Origin: Acridotheres tristis
Lineage: Eukaryota; Chordata; Aves; Passeriformes; Sturnidae
NCBI GenBank assembly: GCA_037013685.1
Contig: CM072899.1
Span: 2,349,479 to 2,413,478, forward strand
Direction: 5' to 3'
Length of the DNA stretch: 64,000 bases
A program made the position numbers and the translations under genes. The notes under the pieces were generated by a model that worked only from the letters and a program-made list of their open reading frames with translations, was not told the DNA's origin and did no database searches. Positions 1 through 11,800 of this stretch are shown piece by piece (position 1 is the first letter of the stretch; the number at the start of each line of letters is the position of its first letter).

Positions 1-656
1 CCACGCTGTCAGTGCTGAGAAAGATTCATTTCATTATGAAACATTTATCTACTCTCACATATATCAAACTGCAGATTTACTTAAATATGGCTTGAAAGCT
101 CTTTGTTGCTTTCAAGAAACATTTTATATAAGGAATTGGATAACAAAATAGTCACAAGAGGCAAAGGATGTCAAATACTTCATTGGCTGTGCACTCTGAA
201 GAGGTTTGAAATCACTCAGAAATGGATGAATTATGGCCTTGTCCAAAGCTTTTTGACATAGAAACTTAAAGCCATCTTAATTCATGATCTTGGGACTGAA
301 AAAACACCACAGGAGGATTTGCAAAACAAAATTATCTGGGTTTTTTTTCAGCCAGAAACTAGAATAAGTGGTAAGAGCACTTTCCCAAATCCACAGGAAT
401 ATCTTCAAGGAAAACCAAGCAGTTCCAGGCCTAAAATTGGCAGATTATTTCCTCAATTAATTTCTTGTAATCAATGCACTCAAGCATAATAGAAATCCCA
501 GATTTCTGCTGAATTTTATTGAGGTGCTGATGTTATTGTCATGGTTTAGGTAACACTTGGCTTTGTTGCTGTACTGAGCTGAGGTTCAGCCATGCAAGTA
601 TTTCTAATACCTATATGTAATATTGATATATTTTGTGTGTATGTGTGTCTATTTGT

Positions 657-914
657 AAGGGAAAAAGAAGGGGAAGATGAAAAATAAAAGGAAGAGGAAA
701 AGGAAGAGGAAAAGGAAAAGGAAAAGGAAAAGGAATAGGAAAAGGAAAAGGAAGAGGAAAAGGAAGAGGAAAAGGAAAAGGAAAAGGAAAAGGAAAAGGA
801 ATAGGAAAAGGAAAAGGAAAAGGAAAAGGAAAAGGAATAGGAAAAGGAAAAGGAAAAGGAGGGAGAAGGGGAAGAGGAAGGGGAAGAAGAAGAGGAAGGG
901 GAAAAGGAAGAGGA
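657..914 (+). repeat. Purine hexamer microsatellite (GGAAAA/GGAAGA)n
   Basis: This is about 258 bp of almost pure purine on the plus strand, built from GGAAAA with GGAAGA and GGAATA variants. In the CNTN3 transcript it is a long C/U tract of repeated CUUUUC. The Lys-Arg and Phe-Pro/Ser ORFs across it are artefacts of the repeat. Confidence 0.95.
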
Positions 915-1546
915 ATTTCTGAAATCCATGCCATATCATTAAAGAACCAGAGGAGAACATCTCCTCACGGAGCCATGTCCATGGTTTGAGGATATCAATT
1001 CACCTCCCTAAGTAGTTTTAACTGAACCCAGGATGTCACCTTAGCCCTTACATCGATCTCAGAGAGGAACACTTCAATCAGAATTGCACCTCTTTGGCAG
1101 CAGGATCATTTCAGCTTTGCTGAGTCCCTGCAATAATGGGATGAGCAGAAGGCTGCAGGAATCCTGGATGCTGAGCAGCAAGACAGAGTTATTACTTTGG
1201 AGCTCCATCTCCTGCTCCAGATGCACATTGTTTATATTCTCTTGACATATTGTCTCTTCTCTTATTGCAAGAGCTTGCATCTTCCACAGACAGAGCTTGA
1301 AATTTTAATCTATATATTTAAATATTAAAAAGGTTATTTTGACTTTAATTTTTAAATGAGCCATTAGCACAATCCTGAATTTGACAGAAGATAAAGTAGA
1401 TGTAAAACAAAAGCAAATTTATTCCTTCTGTGTTTTGTCATTTGACTGCCATGTCTTTAACTTGTCTTTCATACGGATGCACATAGGAATAGAGGGAAGA
1501 ATTCCCAGAGATGAATCTATTTTCCATTGAAAAATGGAAATCTGTG

Positions 1547-1700
1547 GAATCACAGAATGGTTTGGGTTGGAATAGCATTAAATTTAATTTCATTCAACCC
1601 CCTGCCATGGTTACAGACACTTTCCACCATCCCAGGTTTCTCCAAGCCTTGTCCAACCTGGTCTTGGACACTTCCAGGGATGGGTCCTGTTTGAGCCCTT
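1547..1700 (-). mobile_element. CR1 LINE 3' tail fragment
   Basis: The plus strand reads gaatcacagaatggtttggg at the left end, the reverse complement of a CR1 3' tail, then the CCCTGCCATGG and CCAACCTGGTCTTGGACACT blocks typical of avian CR1. Confidence 0.9.
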
Positions 1701-2300
1701 CAGAAATATCTTCTCTAGCTTTAGTTTTGATTGTTTTATTTACAATAAATATTGGGTTTGTGGCAATTAAAAATCAATTAACTCATTCTACAAGTTGTTC
1801 CTATCTTGCACTTGGAGTAATTGCATGGAAGACCATATAGAAAAGAGAGAAACAGGTGAAAATCAGAAATATTTCCCCTTCATGCTAAAGGGCAGATCAA
1901 TAATTTACTGGGAAAATAGAGTCTGAGGCAAACAAAACAGCAGAGTGCTTCACTTTTAGTATTAAATAATAATAATAAAAAAGACTAAATAGCATTTATA
2001 TTTATGTATCCCTTATGCTGCCCTGTGCAGTGCAAAGTTCAGAGGTCTCAAAACCCCTCTGTATTTGGTGCATTCAGAGTTTCCTTTAAAACCCCCAAAC
2101 CAACACAGCCTCACCCCAGAACCTCTTGTTTGACCTGTGGGACATCCTTCCTTTATTGACTCTGAAATCCCCTGCAAGCAAGGGGGCTGCTATTCCAAGG
2201 AAAACAGAAATCCTTCCTCGTGGGCTCTGATTTAGGACAAGAGGAGGTTTCTCAGTCACAGATTTTAGTTGTCCGATTTATGAAGGAATTTGAGATGTAG

Positions 2301-2579
2301 GGTTTGGGGGTTTTTTGTTTGTTTTTTTTTGTTTGTTTGTTTTTGTTGGTTTTTTTTGGTTTTTTGTTTGTTTGTTTGGTGGTTTTTTGTGGCTTTTTTT
2401 GTGTTTGGTTTTTTTTTTTGTGTTTTTTTGGTTTTTTGTGTGTTTTTGTTTTTGTATTTTTTTGTTGGGTTTTTTTTGTTTTGTTTTGTTGTTTGTTTTT
2501 TTTTGTTTGTTTGTTTGTTTGGTTGGTTGGTTGGTGTTTTTTTTGTTTGTTTGTTTTTGGGTTTTTTGTTTTTTTTTTT
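2301..2579 (+). repeat. T/G low-complexity tract, GTTT-rich
   Basis: Nearly 280 bp of only G and T on the plus strand with many GTTT repeats and T runs; the CNTN3 transcript reads it as an A/C tract starting about 100 nt after the donor of the last exon here. Confidence 0.93.
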
Positions 2580-2677
2580 CTATTGAAGCGTTTGGCAGCG
2601 AGGGGTCACGGTGAGCTGGAATGGGCCTGTCCCAGCTGGGAATTTGGGACACTTGCTGTACCAAAGCCAATACTCAC

Positions 2678-2864
2678 GGGATTTTTTGGTGGTGACATTC
2701 ACTGGGGCGCTGGAGGGCCCTGTCCCCGCAGTGTTGTAGGCTCGGACTGCTGCAAAATACACCGTGTTGGCTCTGAGCCCCGTGATGTTCTTGGCTGTCA
2801 CATTCCCACTGACTCTGACCTTCCCAGCTGGGCTTTCCTTGGGATCGTCGATCCAATATAAAAC
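2678..2864 (-). CDS. CNTN3: CNTN3 exon: FN3-3, second half
   Basis: This 187-bp exon runs from acceptor gttttttag to donor gtgagt, phase 0 to phase 1. It encodes [53 protein letters not shown] and PVNVTTKKS. The pattern matches contactin-3 FN3-3 closely. Sequons are NVT, NIT and NVT. It is the most 3' exon in the window; FN3-4 and the GPI-anchor signal must be encoded to the left of position 1. Confidence 0.95.
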
Positions 2865-5800
2865 CTAAAAAACCAGAACAAAGAACAGGCAATTCATTGT
2901 GTCCCAGGAATTGGAGGCTTGGCTGGGGAGCAGGCATGCTGACAAGGAAGATTTCGAGGAATACAGGATTTTTTTTTTTTTGTACTCCCATCTAGCAGGA
3001 TGTAAACCCAGGCATGAATATTTATAGAGAAGCAATAACATTTCAGAGACTGAATCCCAATTAAGGAACAAAATGAAATCCTTGAATTTACAGATGTCCA
3101 GAAGGAAATCTTTGATAAGGTAAGGAATGATAAAAGCTTTGTCAGTTTTATGGTTGAACACAATGAAAGAAAACCTTAAGAGATACATTTATTTCAACCA
3201 TCTAAAAGATTTTTAATTATTTTGTATCCTGGCTCTAGTTTTGATTCAGTGACACCTATTTAGACCTGCTATTTTTTTTCAGTGAGTAATTGATTTAGGA
3301 AGGTTTGTGGACTGTACATGTACATGTACATTACCTCCATTTGTACAGTGCAATGATAGGACAGAATTTAAAATGCTTTTGACTTGTTTTCCTCTTATCT
3401 ACAAGTTAAAAAAAATATAAAAAAAGAAGAAATAAGAAATCGCTTCACTGTGCAAGTAAAATGATCAGGAATCATATCTGACATTACTTAATCCTAAAAT
3501 CACAGAATCATTTAGGGTTGGAAAATCTCTTTAAGTCCAACCATTAACTCAGCAATGCCAAGGCCAGCACTAAACCACGTCCCCAAGTGCCACATCCACA
3601 CAGCTTTTAAATCCCTGCACGGATGGGGACTCCACCACTGCCCTCTTCAAATGTTTGAGTTCATGGTTAGACCTGATGGTCTTAAAGGTCTTTTCCAGCC
3701 TAAATGATTTTATGATTTTAAGGGGAGGGAGAAGCCAAAAGCCTTTCAATGCATCACAAGCTCGGGCTAGTGCTGGAGGACATTTATCCTGCCCTGTTCT
3801 GTCAGCAGTGCCATGTGTGCCTTGTCCAAAAATCTGAGCACAAAAATTCTGGGAGAGAACTGCAGTTCTGGGCTGTAAATCCTCCAGGTTATCTCGGGTG
3901 GGTTGCTGCTAATGAGAGCCAGGGGAAGAGCTCCAGGCTCCGCTGCCTTGGAAGCAGCAGTTGGTTGATTGGGAGGAGGAACCAGGTGGCCAAAAGGATT
4001 CTGGATGGGAAAGGGACATCTTCAAGGTGTCAGAGCCCTTCACCTCGTAGCCCAGTCCCTCTCCCTGTAGCCCAGTCCCTCACCCTGTAGCCCAGTCCCT
4101 CTCCCTGTAGCCCAGTCCCTCACCTCGTAGCCCAGTCCCTCACCTCGTAGCCCAGTCCCTCTCCCTGTAGCCCAGTCCCTCACCCTGTAGCCCAGTCCCT
4201 CTCCCTGTAGCCCAGTCCCTCACCCTGTAGCCCAGTCGCTCACCTCGTAGCCCAGTCCCTCACCTCGTAGCCCAGTCCCTCTCCTTGTAGCCCAGTCCCT
4301 CACCTCGTAGCCCAGTCCCTCTCCTTGTAGCCCAGTCCCTCTCCCTGTAGCCCAATCCCTCACCCTGTAGCCCATCCCCTCACCTCGTAGCCCAGTCCCT
4401 CACCCTGTAGCCCAGTCCCTCACCCTGTAGCCCAGTCGCTCACCTCGTAGCCCAGCCCCTCACCTCGTAGCCCAGCACCCTGCCCGTGTGCCGGTTCCAG
4501 GGGATGGGCAGCCAGGACACTTCCACGGCGGCGGCCGACACGCTGAGCGCCGAGGCTCCCGCCGGGGCCATCTGTGGCTCTGGGACAGGGAAACAAACAC
4601 AGTGCTGGGACATGGTGTGGGCACAGGGACAGTGCAAGGGGAGGAGATGCTGGGGGAGCAGCAGGAGGAGCCCCTGGTGCAACCATGAGCTTTACTCTCC
4701 ACCTGTGGTGGAATGTCAGCAAAACCTTCTTTGCAAAATCGGTCACTCCCCATCTGCTGGAGCAGATTTTTGGAAACTGGCTGCACTGAGTGGTCTGAGG
4801 AGCCAAACCCTCTGAGAGCAACACCTTTGAGTGTCTCCCAGTTTTCCCAGCACACTCAGCAGGAGCACCTTGGGGACAAAGGAGTTGAAACCAGCCCTCT
4901 ACTGAAAATCACTCTGGAAGCTTGCCCCTTGCTATTTTTACTTCAGTTTCCCATCTCCTGCCTCATGCCTGTTGTAAATATCCAACGAGCAGGTTTGAGC
5001 AGGGTCCTTAAAAGCCCTGAGAGCTCTGCCTGATCATATCAGTCACCTCTTGCTGCTACACACCCATTACTACTAGGAGTAACTTGTGTTACCATCCTCT
5101 CCTGAGTAGACGATGGAAATGGAGCTCAGGGTCCCTTCCCCTTCGTTGTTGTAGACACCAACTTTGACCTCGAAAGGAGAGAGGGGTGTGATGCTCTCAT
5201 TCCTATAAACATATTTGCTGGATTCCACCGAGGCCACCACAGCTTTGGTCCAGGTTGTAGAGCCAAGGGGACGGAACATGACGACGTAGCCAAAACCTTC
5301 CCCGTTCTGGAGTTCTTCTGACACGGGCTGTGGTGACAAGGCAGTCAATAAAAGTTTGCATGTATCCACAGTTTTAATTGAATCTTCATTCCCTGACTGT
5401 ATTTTAGTGGTATTGATTTAGTTGGCTGTGCCTTGGAGAAGATAATAATGTTTGCCCCATCCGTCAATGTAATATTGAAATAAAAATCAAAATAATAAAT
5501 CTATCGGGGCAATCAATTTGGAAACAAAAGATCTGATCAGCTCCATTAAACTTGTCTCTTTCAGGCATGAAGTCTGCAAAATTAAAAGCATTTCACTCAG
5601 TACAAGTTGTAGCTTGTAGATTTTTTTTTTCTCCCCCAAAGGGGCATAGGAATGCTAATTTTAAATAAATGATTTTTAAGGGAAAAAAATGAGTTGGGAA
5701 GGAATAAATGTACACAAAGAAATGTGTGTCAGTTGTATAATTGCCTGCCTCTGAGTACAGTACTGATGTATTTTTTTCAGCAAGGAGAAAGCCTCAAGTG

Positions 5801-8800
5801 CATGAACATATTCTTATTTAAGTTCTCAGAACAGAAATGTTCCTGCAAGTCAACATGGCAAAATTAATGTTTCTATTAATAAAATCTCATGTCAAGATAC
5901 GTATGAAAGGCTCAAACTGAAAAGGCAATTACAGCAACACCGTGTCCAGCATGAAGTTTAGTTTTTCATGGGATAAAAATACTTCCACATTCTCAAAGCA
6001 AGAGGACGTTTATGAAACAAAAACAGGATTAAATGGAGAAAGAAAGTGTATTTTTCAGTAAAACTGCATTTATTCAGAGGCTTGCATCAAAGGAAGGAGC
6101 ATGGAAAAGCAGACATGGAAATGGAAAAAGGACGGAAAAAGGGTCAGGACCTGAGTCCTGGCTTCAACCTCTTCTCCTGCAAACTCTTGGGAACACAGTG
6201 TGAGATAATAGGGGAAAATCTGGAAGCACTTCAGAAGATTTCAGGGCACTCATGTTATTTTTATCATAAAATCCTTCTAATTCTAATCATTAAGATAATA
6301 AGCCTGCCATTTAGAACACTTGTCTTTCCTTCAGTGCTTTATAAACACCCAATATTCCCCTTTCCATCTCTTTTCCAGTCCTGAGAGAGTTAAATGTAAG
6401 AGATGATGGCTCACTGGGGATTTATAGGAGTTCAAGCTACTTTCTAGAGCATTTAATTTGTTTTTGAGGCTTCTGTGACCTCAGATTTAATCAAGACATT
6501 TAGTGAGATCATCACAGAAAGCCACAGAGTCGTGTTCAGTGTTGTTAGCTGGCCATAATTAGGATTTCTTCTGATTGTTTTTTGGGATGCACTATGGAGT
6601 CCAACAGGATAATTTGATTGAGATCTCTCAGGTTGTTTTCGATTTTCATGTTCTTCTGCTCCCAATGAAACAAAAGAGTGAAAGGTGCAGACGGAGGAGA
6701 ACTTAGTTCAGGAAAAGTGGAATTTCACTCTGTTTGCAGCACGGGGAGGAGAAAACATCAACGGGGTTATTTATCTAGTGGAGAGATTTTTTAAAAATTT
6801 ATTTGGATCTGATTTTTCACTTTTTGACCAAGCAGTTGCCCCATCACTTCCCAGAGGCTGCCTGCCTCCATCCCAGTGTCTGTGGGAAGCTGCTGGGAGG
6901 CTGGAAATGAGGCTCCTTCCCACAGCACTCACTTTTCACTCTCTGAAATGACCTGCACTCACCCTTTGCAACTTGTCTTGGCATTAACTGCTCTGAAAAT
7001 GTGTATTCTCTGCTCTTGCTGGAGTGCTGGAGAATTAAAGGGCTCATCTCCTTTAACGCATAATAGGATATGTCTTGTCAGCACAGTGTTCCAGAATGGA
7101 AAACATGTAAACAAAAGTAGGAAAAATGTAAATGCAGAAAATGGCCAAGCAGATTAGTGTGTTAAGCACCTCCTGTACAATGGAGATAAGAGGGTTATGC
7201 AGACTTCTAAACGTCTTTACAACACGCCTCTTCAACTGTTTATTTTTATAAATTGTTCCCTATAACACAGAAAACTTGCTGTATATCTTACAGGCTCTTT
7301 GCTCTCCACATCCAGGCTGAAATCCAGGCTCCACCAAAGCTGGTGACCAAAAGCCTTTGGATATCAGCAGGGCTGTGATTTCAGCCAGGGGTTCATCCCT
7401 GTTAGACCTCAATTAGAGGTTAATTGAGCTGAGAATTACCTCCCAGGTGATGACGAGCTCGGAGCGGCTCCCTCCTCCTCCGCTGATGTTCGTGGGTGCC
7501 ACCACAGGAACTGCAGAAGAAAAGGTGTTGGTGCTCGCAGCTGCTTCCCCAAGGCTCAGTTCTGGAGCCTCTTTAATGTCTGTGGGGCTGATCTGGGATT
7601 GAGGGCACCCTCAGGAGTTGACAGATGGCACCCACTGGGGTGGGAGTGTGCATCTGCTGGAGGGCTCTGCAGAGGGATCTGGGCAGGCTGGGGGCAGTGG
7701 GGTGAGAATCAACAAGGTGAAGTGCAAGGTCCTGCTCTTGGGTCACAACAGCCCCATGGAGCACTCCAGGATGGGGGAAGAGTGGCTGGGAGGTGGCCCA
7801 GCACAGAAGGACCTGGGGGTGCTGGTGACAGCAGCTGAAGACGAGGCCAGGTGTGCCCAGGTGGGCAAGAAGGACAAGGTCACCTGGCCTGGATCAGCAA
7901 TAGCCACAGGACCAGGGCAGGGACTGTCCCTCTGCACTGGGCACTGGTGAGGCCACAGCTCGTGTGCTGTGTCCAGCTCTGGACAAAGCTGTGATCAGCC
8001 AAAGGTTGGACTCAAAGGTCCTGGAGGCCTTTCCAAGTGGGTGAGCAGAGCATTTCCTACCTCACCTGCAGCCATCCCACCTCTCAGCAGGTGGAACAGG
8101 GATTCCATTGCACAGCAGCCTATTTGAAACGAGCTCAAATGATGTTTACACGTTTTCTAAGGCTGAAGCCATAGATGCATTTGATACGTGAGTACCCTGG
8201 TTCAAAAAATTAATTAAAGAACTAGAAGCATCAAGTATCTGACATTATTATGCCTCATCAACTAATTGGCAAAATGATGTTCCATTCAGACTGTAGCTGC
8301 AACACTACTGATTTACTAATTATGCATTTGTTCAGTAAACGTGTTGTTGGAGCAATATATTAATTTTTTTAATTGGTTGTATGATTTTCTTAGCAAATTC
8401 AAAACTCACAATTTGCTTTTCTCCTTCTCCCAAGACTGTAAGTGTCCAAAAGTTGGTTGATTAGAGTTTGGATTTCTCCAGCATTCCACAGGTGTGTGGC
8501 ACCAGAGGTAGAGGATTGAGATCAGGGAACTTTGTTCAGGCTGAAGGGGCTCATGATAGAGAGGCAAAGAAAATACCAGCGTTTCCTTCCTCTTGCTTTA
8601 TATTTCTTCTTTAAGGTCCCTTCCAACCCAAACCATTGTATGGTTCTATGATATCATGTTCTTTTTCAGCTGCTGGAGAAGTATAAGAGAAAAGGATATC
8701 CCTGGAATGGGCAGAGACAGGAACCCTCTACAGGACATTTGGTGGTGCCATCTCCAAACTCTATCTTCAGAAATGTCAAGATTTTTTTTGTCATTGTCTT

Positions 8801-11800
8801 AATTCAGATCTCACTGTCTGAAAAGCTGATATGTAGGGTGAGAAATGGGTGGGATATTTACATCTCAGAAGCTTTTTTTTTTCAGAGATTTTGGGCAAGT
8901 TTGGCCCTATCTGCTTGTCCTCCCTCTTGACAAATGCATTAACCCAGCTCCAGGGGTGCCAATAAAAGCAGCAGTGCTTAAAGTTCCCAGAAAGTGATGT
9001 CACCCCATTATCATTTCCAGATTCTAGTTCACATATAAATATTTATCTGATTTCATCCTCTAGAAATGGGAGGAATTTCAGGATAATTTTGCTGTGCAGC
9101 CTTAAGAGGCAAACAGCCTGGGCTCTTCTGGAGGTTTTTTCACATTTTTGTCACCCACAATCAATGTCTTTGGGCACATCAGAGGCAAATGATCTCAGAC
9201 TGACAGGAACTGCATGGAAACCACAAAACAAACTTTCAAGCCTGGTGTTTCAGTGTTTCATGAACCAAGTGATGCTCAATTAGCTCATGTGTTAAATGTG
9301 TTTGGTACTCACTACATTTGCATGGGGAAAATTTTGTGCTGTGGCTCAGCAGAGCCTCAACCGGGTCAGAGTTGAGAAACAGATGAAAATTTACAGCTGA
9401 GTGCACCAACAGAGGCTCAATTAATTCTCAGCTCCATTTTAATGAAATGAACAGTGGCTCATTTGCATCCACAAATCTACTAATGCTCAGATTTCAGCTG
9501 GCAAAATAGTTATTACAACTGCAGAGCTCAAATTCATCCTTTCCTGGCCAGGTGTTTGCTGTCCACACTGCCCTGCTGATTACAGTTTCTTATTATGGTT
9601 TAAAAATTAGGATAAGTTGTTATTTTCCCACTGCACTGTAATGTTTTGAGAAAAGAATTTACAGCAGTGAAGGAGTTAAGCAGCTAAAACCTGAAGTGAG
9701 TCTTTCTGCCTCTTTTGTTAAACTTCAGACAGAGCTACACTGTAAGGAAATAATCTTCCTTGTGTTATTGCCATGATAAATAACAATAATTTTATTGTTT
9801 CTTTCTCCTCGTCGCCCCAGTCTTGTGAATCCCTCTAATAAATAAATAAATAAAAGTTTTAAAAGATGAAAGCTTTCACTGCCTGTCTGGTTTTGAATAT
9901 CCCACTTTGCAAAGCCCCACGGTGGTAACAGCAACAAAAACCTTCTCAAGATTAATTCAGTCTTTGTGATCAATCATGTAATGGAGAATATTTTTTTGAG
10001 ATACTCTGCTGGGAAATTTTAAAAATCTGTCCTCCTCTGGAAGGTGCTGGAGATTGGAACTAGATGGTCTTTAAGGTCCCTACCAATCCAAACCATTCTG
10101 GAATTTTATTCCCAGAAACAAATGGATTCCACATTCTAAAAGAAGTGTGGTTTTTTTCTGTATAATGTGCAATACTGTATTTTGAATTCTGTCCTGAAAT
10201 GCAGCTTGCCAAACTTCAGAGCTTGGCAAATGAGATAAACAGAGAAGACAAAGTGGACTGTAAAAGCTGCTTCCATTTTACTGCTTTCCATCCTATAAAC
10301 ACTGATTTTATAGGTGGGAGAGAGTTGATAAGCAGGGGGCTGGGAGGAACATAAAACAAACCAAAGGTCTGGGCTGCAAATAAATTGTACCAAACTGAGC
10401 AGGTCAAAGGACTGACAGTGTTGGTCACCCAAGAATGGAGCAGCTTCCCGTGAGGTCCCAAGTCCCAGAAGATAAATGAGCAAAGCTCAGACAGACAGAC
10501 AGAAAGGATTCCACTCTGGAGTCAGTAGAAGCTGCTGGTTTCACTTGGCTTTGGATGCTGCCATTTATTTCCTCCAATATCCAAAGGTAAAATTATCCTG
10601 TTCCTCCTGATGCTCAGATATCAAACACCTCTGCAGCCAAGGGGTGTTCAGAGAGAGGAGTTATCATTTCATGAGCAGGGTAAAAACTTGGATTTAACTG
10701 GGAGAACAATTATTCTCTCCAGCTGCTTGAGTGAAAGGTTAGTTGGGACACACCAAAGGGAGGAACATAGGTAAAACTCCAGCTTTTATCATGGAATGCC
10801 AGAATGGTTTGGGTTGGAAGGTGTAGCTGTGGAAAGGGGTTTTAACTCTTTAAGTGCAGCAGAAATAAGATGCACAGCTCCATGGTCGTCTGTCATGACA
10901 GGAAGAAAGAGCCAAGTTTATTCAGAAACACACTTGGTTTTATAGCAGGACTGCAACTCCCAGAGCAGAGAAAAGGTGATTGGTTCAGAGAGAAGACACC
11001 CCATGGCCAGGGCCTGGGCACACACCACAACAGGGCTTCTATCTTGTTATTGATTCCTTTTTATTTTGACCAAATTATCACCCTGGGAGAAATTCTCCCT
11101 GGCCTTGAGCTCGACCAGCTCATGGGCTGGGAACAGAGCTGAGAAACTCCAGCCTGGAATATTTTCCAGGCTGTAATTTTCTTCCTTTCTCAATATGTGT
11201 CCCACAGGAAGGGACCTTAAAGCCCATGGGCAGGGACACCTTGCAGTGTCCTGGGGTGCTCCAAGCCCCATCCAGTCACACCTTCTTGTGGAACTGTAGC
11301 AATGAGTGGCTCTGCTGCAGTGAAATTCCCACAGAGAGAGCAGGGAAAGGCAGTCAGGAAGCAGAGCCTTACCTGCTGCTCTGGTTCTCAGCAGAGCCGA
11401 GGGGCTGCTCGGCTCCCCCATCCCAACGCTGTTGCTGGCGACCACCCGGAACTCGTACTCAACCCAGGGGCTCAAATCCACCACGGTGGCCTTGTGAGTC
11501 CTGCCATTAATCACCTCGGGAGCTGAAGGCAAACATGACACCAACAATGGATTTTTTAAGGCAATTGATGGCACTACAAAATAAGAAAAACAATCCAAGG
11601 GCGAGTCTCGAATTGCTCACCTGTGGCCACTGCCTGCCATCCCACCGAGAAGGGAGTCCTGGTCTGGACACTGTAGATCTGCACTGGGCTGTTGTTATCC
11701 ACTCCAGGCTTCCAGGACAGCCCAGCAGTCGTGCTAGAAACATGTTCAACTTTAACATCTTCTGGTGGACCTGGGGGGCCTGACACGATCAGCATTTTAA

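Larger units (their letters stand above)
1..2677 (-). other. CNTN3 intron 3' of the FN3-3 exons (incomplete)
   Basis: This intron runs off the left edge. It holds a purine hexamer repeat (657-914), a CR1 tail (1547-1700) and a T/G low-complexity tract (2301-2579) that starts about 100 bp into the intron on the transcript. I see no FN3-4 exon and nothing recognisable in 1-656, 915-1546 or 1701-2300. Confidence 0.9.
2865..4463 (-). other. CNTN3 intron between the two FN3-3 exons (1,599 bp)
   Basis: The 5' part of this intron, on the transcript, is the splice-site-derived minisatellite (4041-4463). Further on are two head-to-head CR1 tails (3497-3650 and 3656-3720). A short GTACAT run lies near 3315-3332. 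The stretch 2865-3490 is AT-rich with nothing recognised. Confidence 0.9.
7511..11372 (-). other. CNTN3 intron FN3-1/FN3-2 (3,862 bp)
   Basis: This intron contains plus-strand CR1 pieces (7645-8042, 8613-8660, 10040-10112), a minus-strand CR1 split by a solo LTR (10790-11300), and an AATA run near 9836-9856. Two perfect ATTTGCAT octamers lie at 9316 and 9461. Nothing is recognised in 8100-8600 or 8670-9300. Confidence 0.9.

Noticed and set aside
677..922. Lys-Arg-rich ORF on plus and Phe/Ser/Pro-rich ORFs on minus
   Set aside because: They are translations of the purine hexamer repeat and have no other content.
2278..2670. Long Phe/Val/Cys-rich (plus) and Lys/Asn/Thr-rich (minus) ORFs
   Set aside because: They are products of the T/G low-complexity tract next to an exon.
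1..2677. Search for the CNTN3 FN3-4 exon and GPI-signal exon
   Set aside because: No matching reading frame was found; they must lie beyond the left edge.
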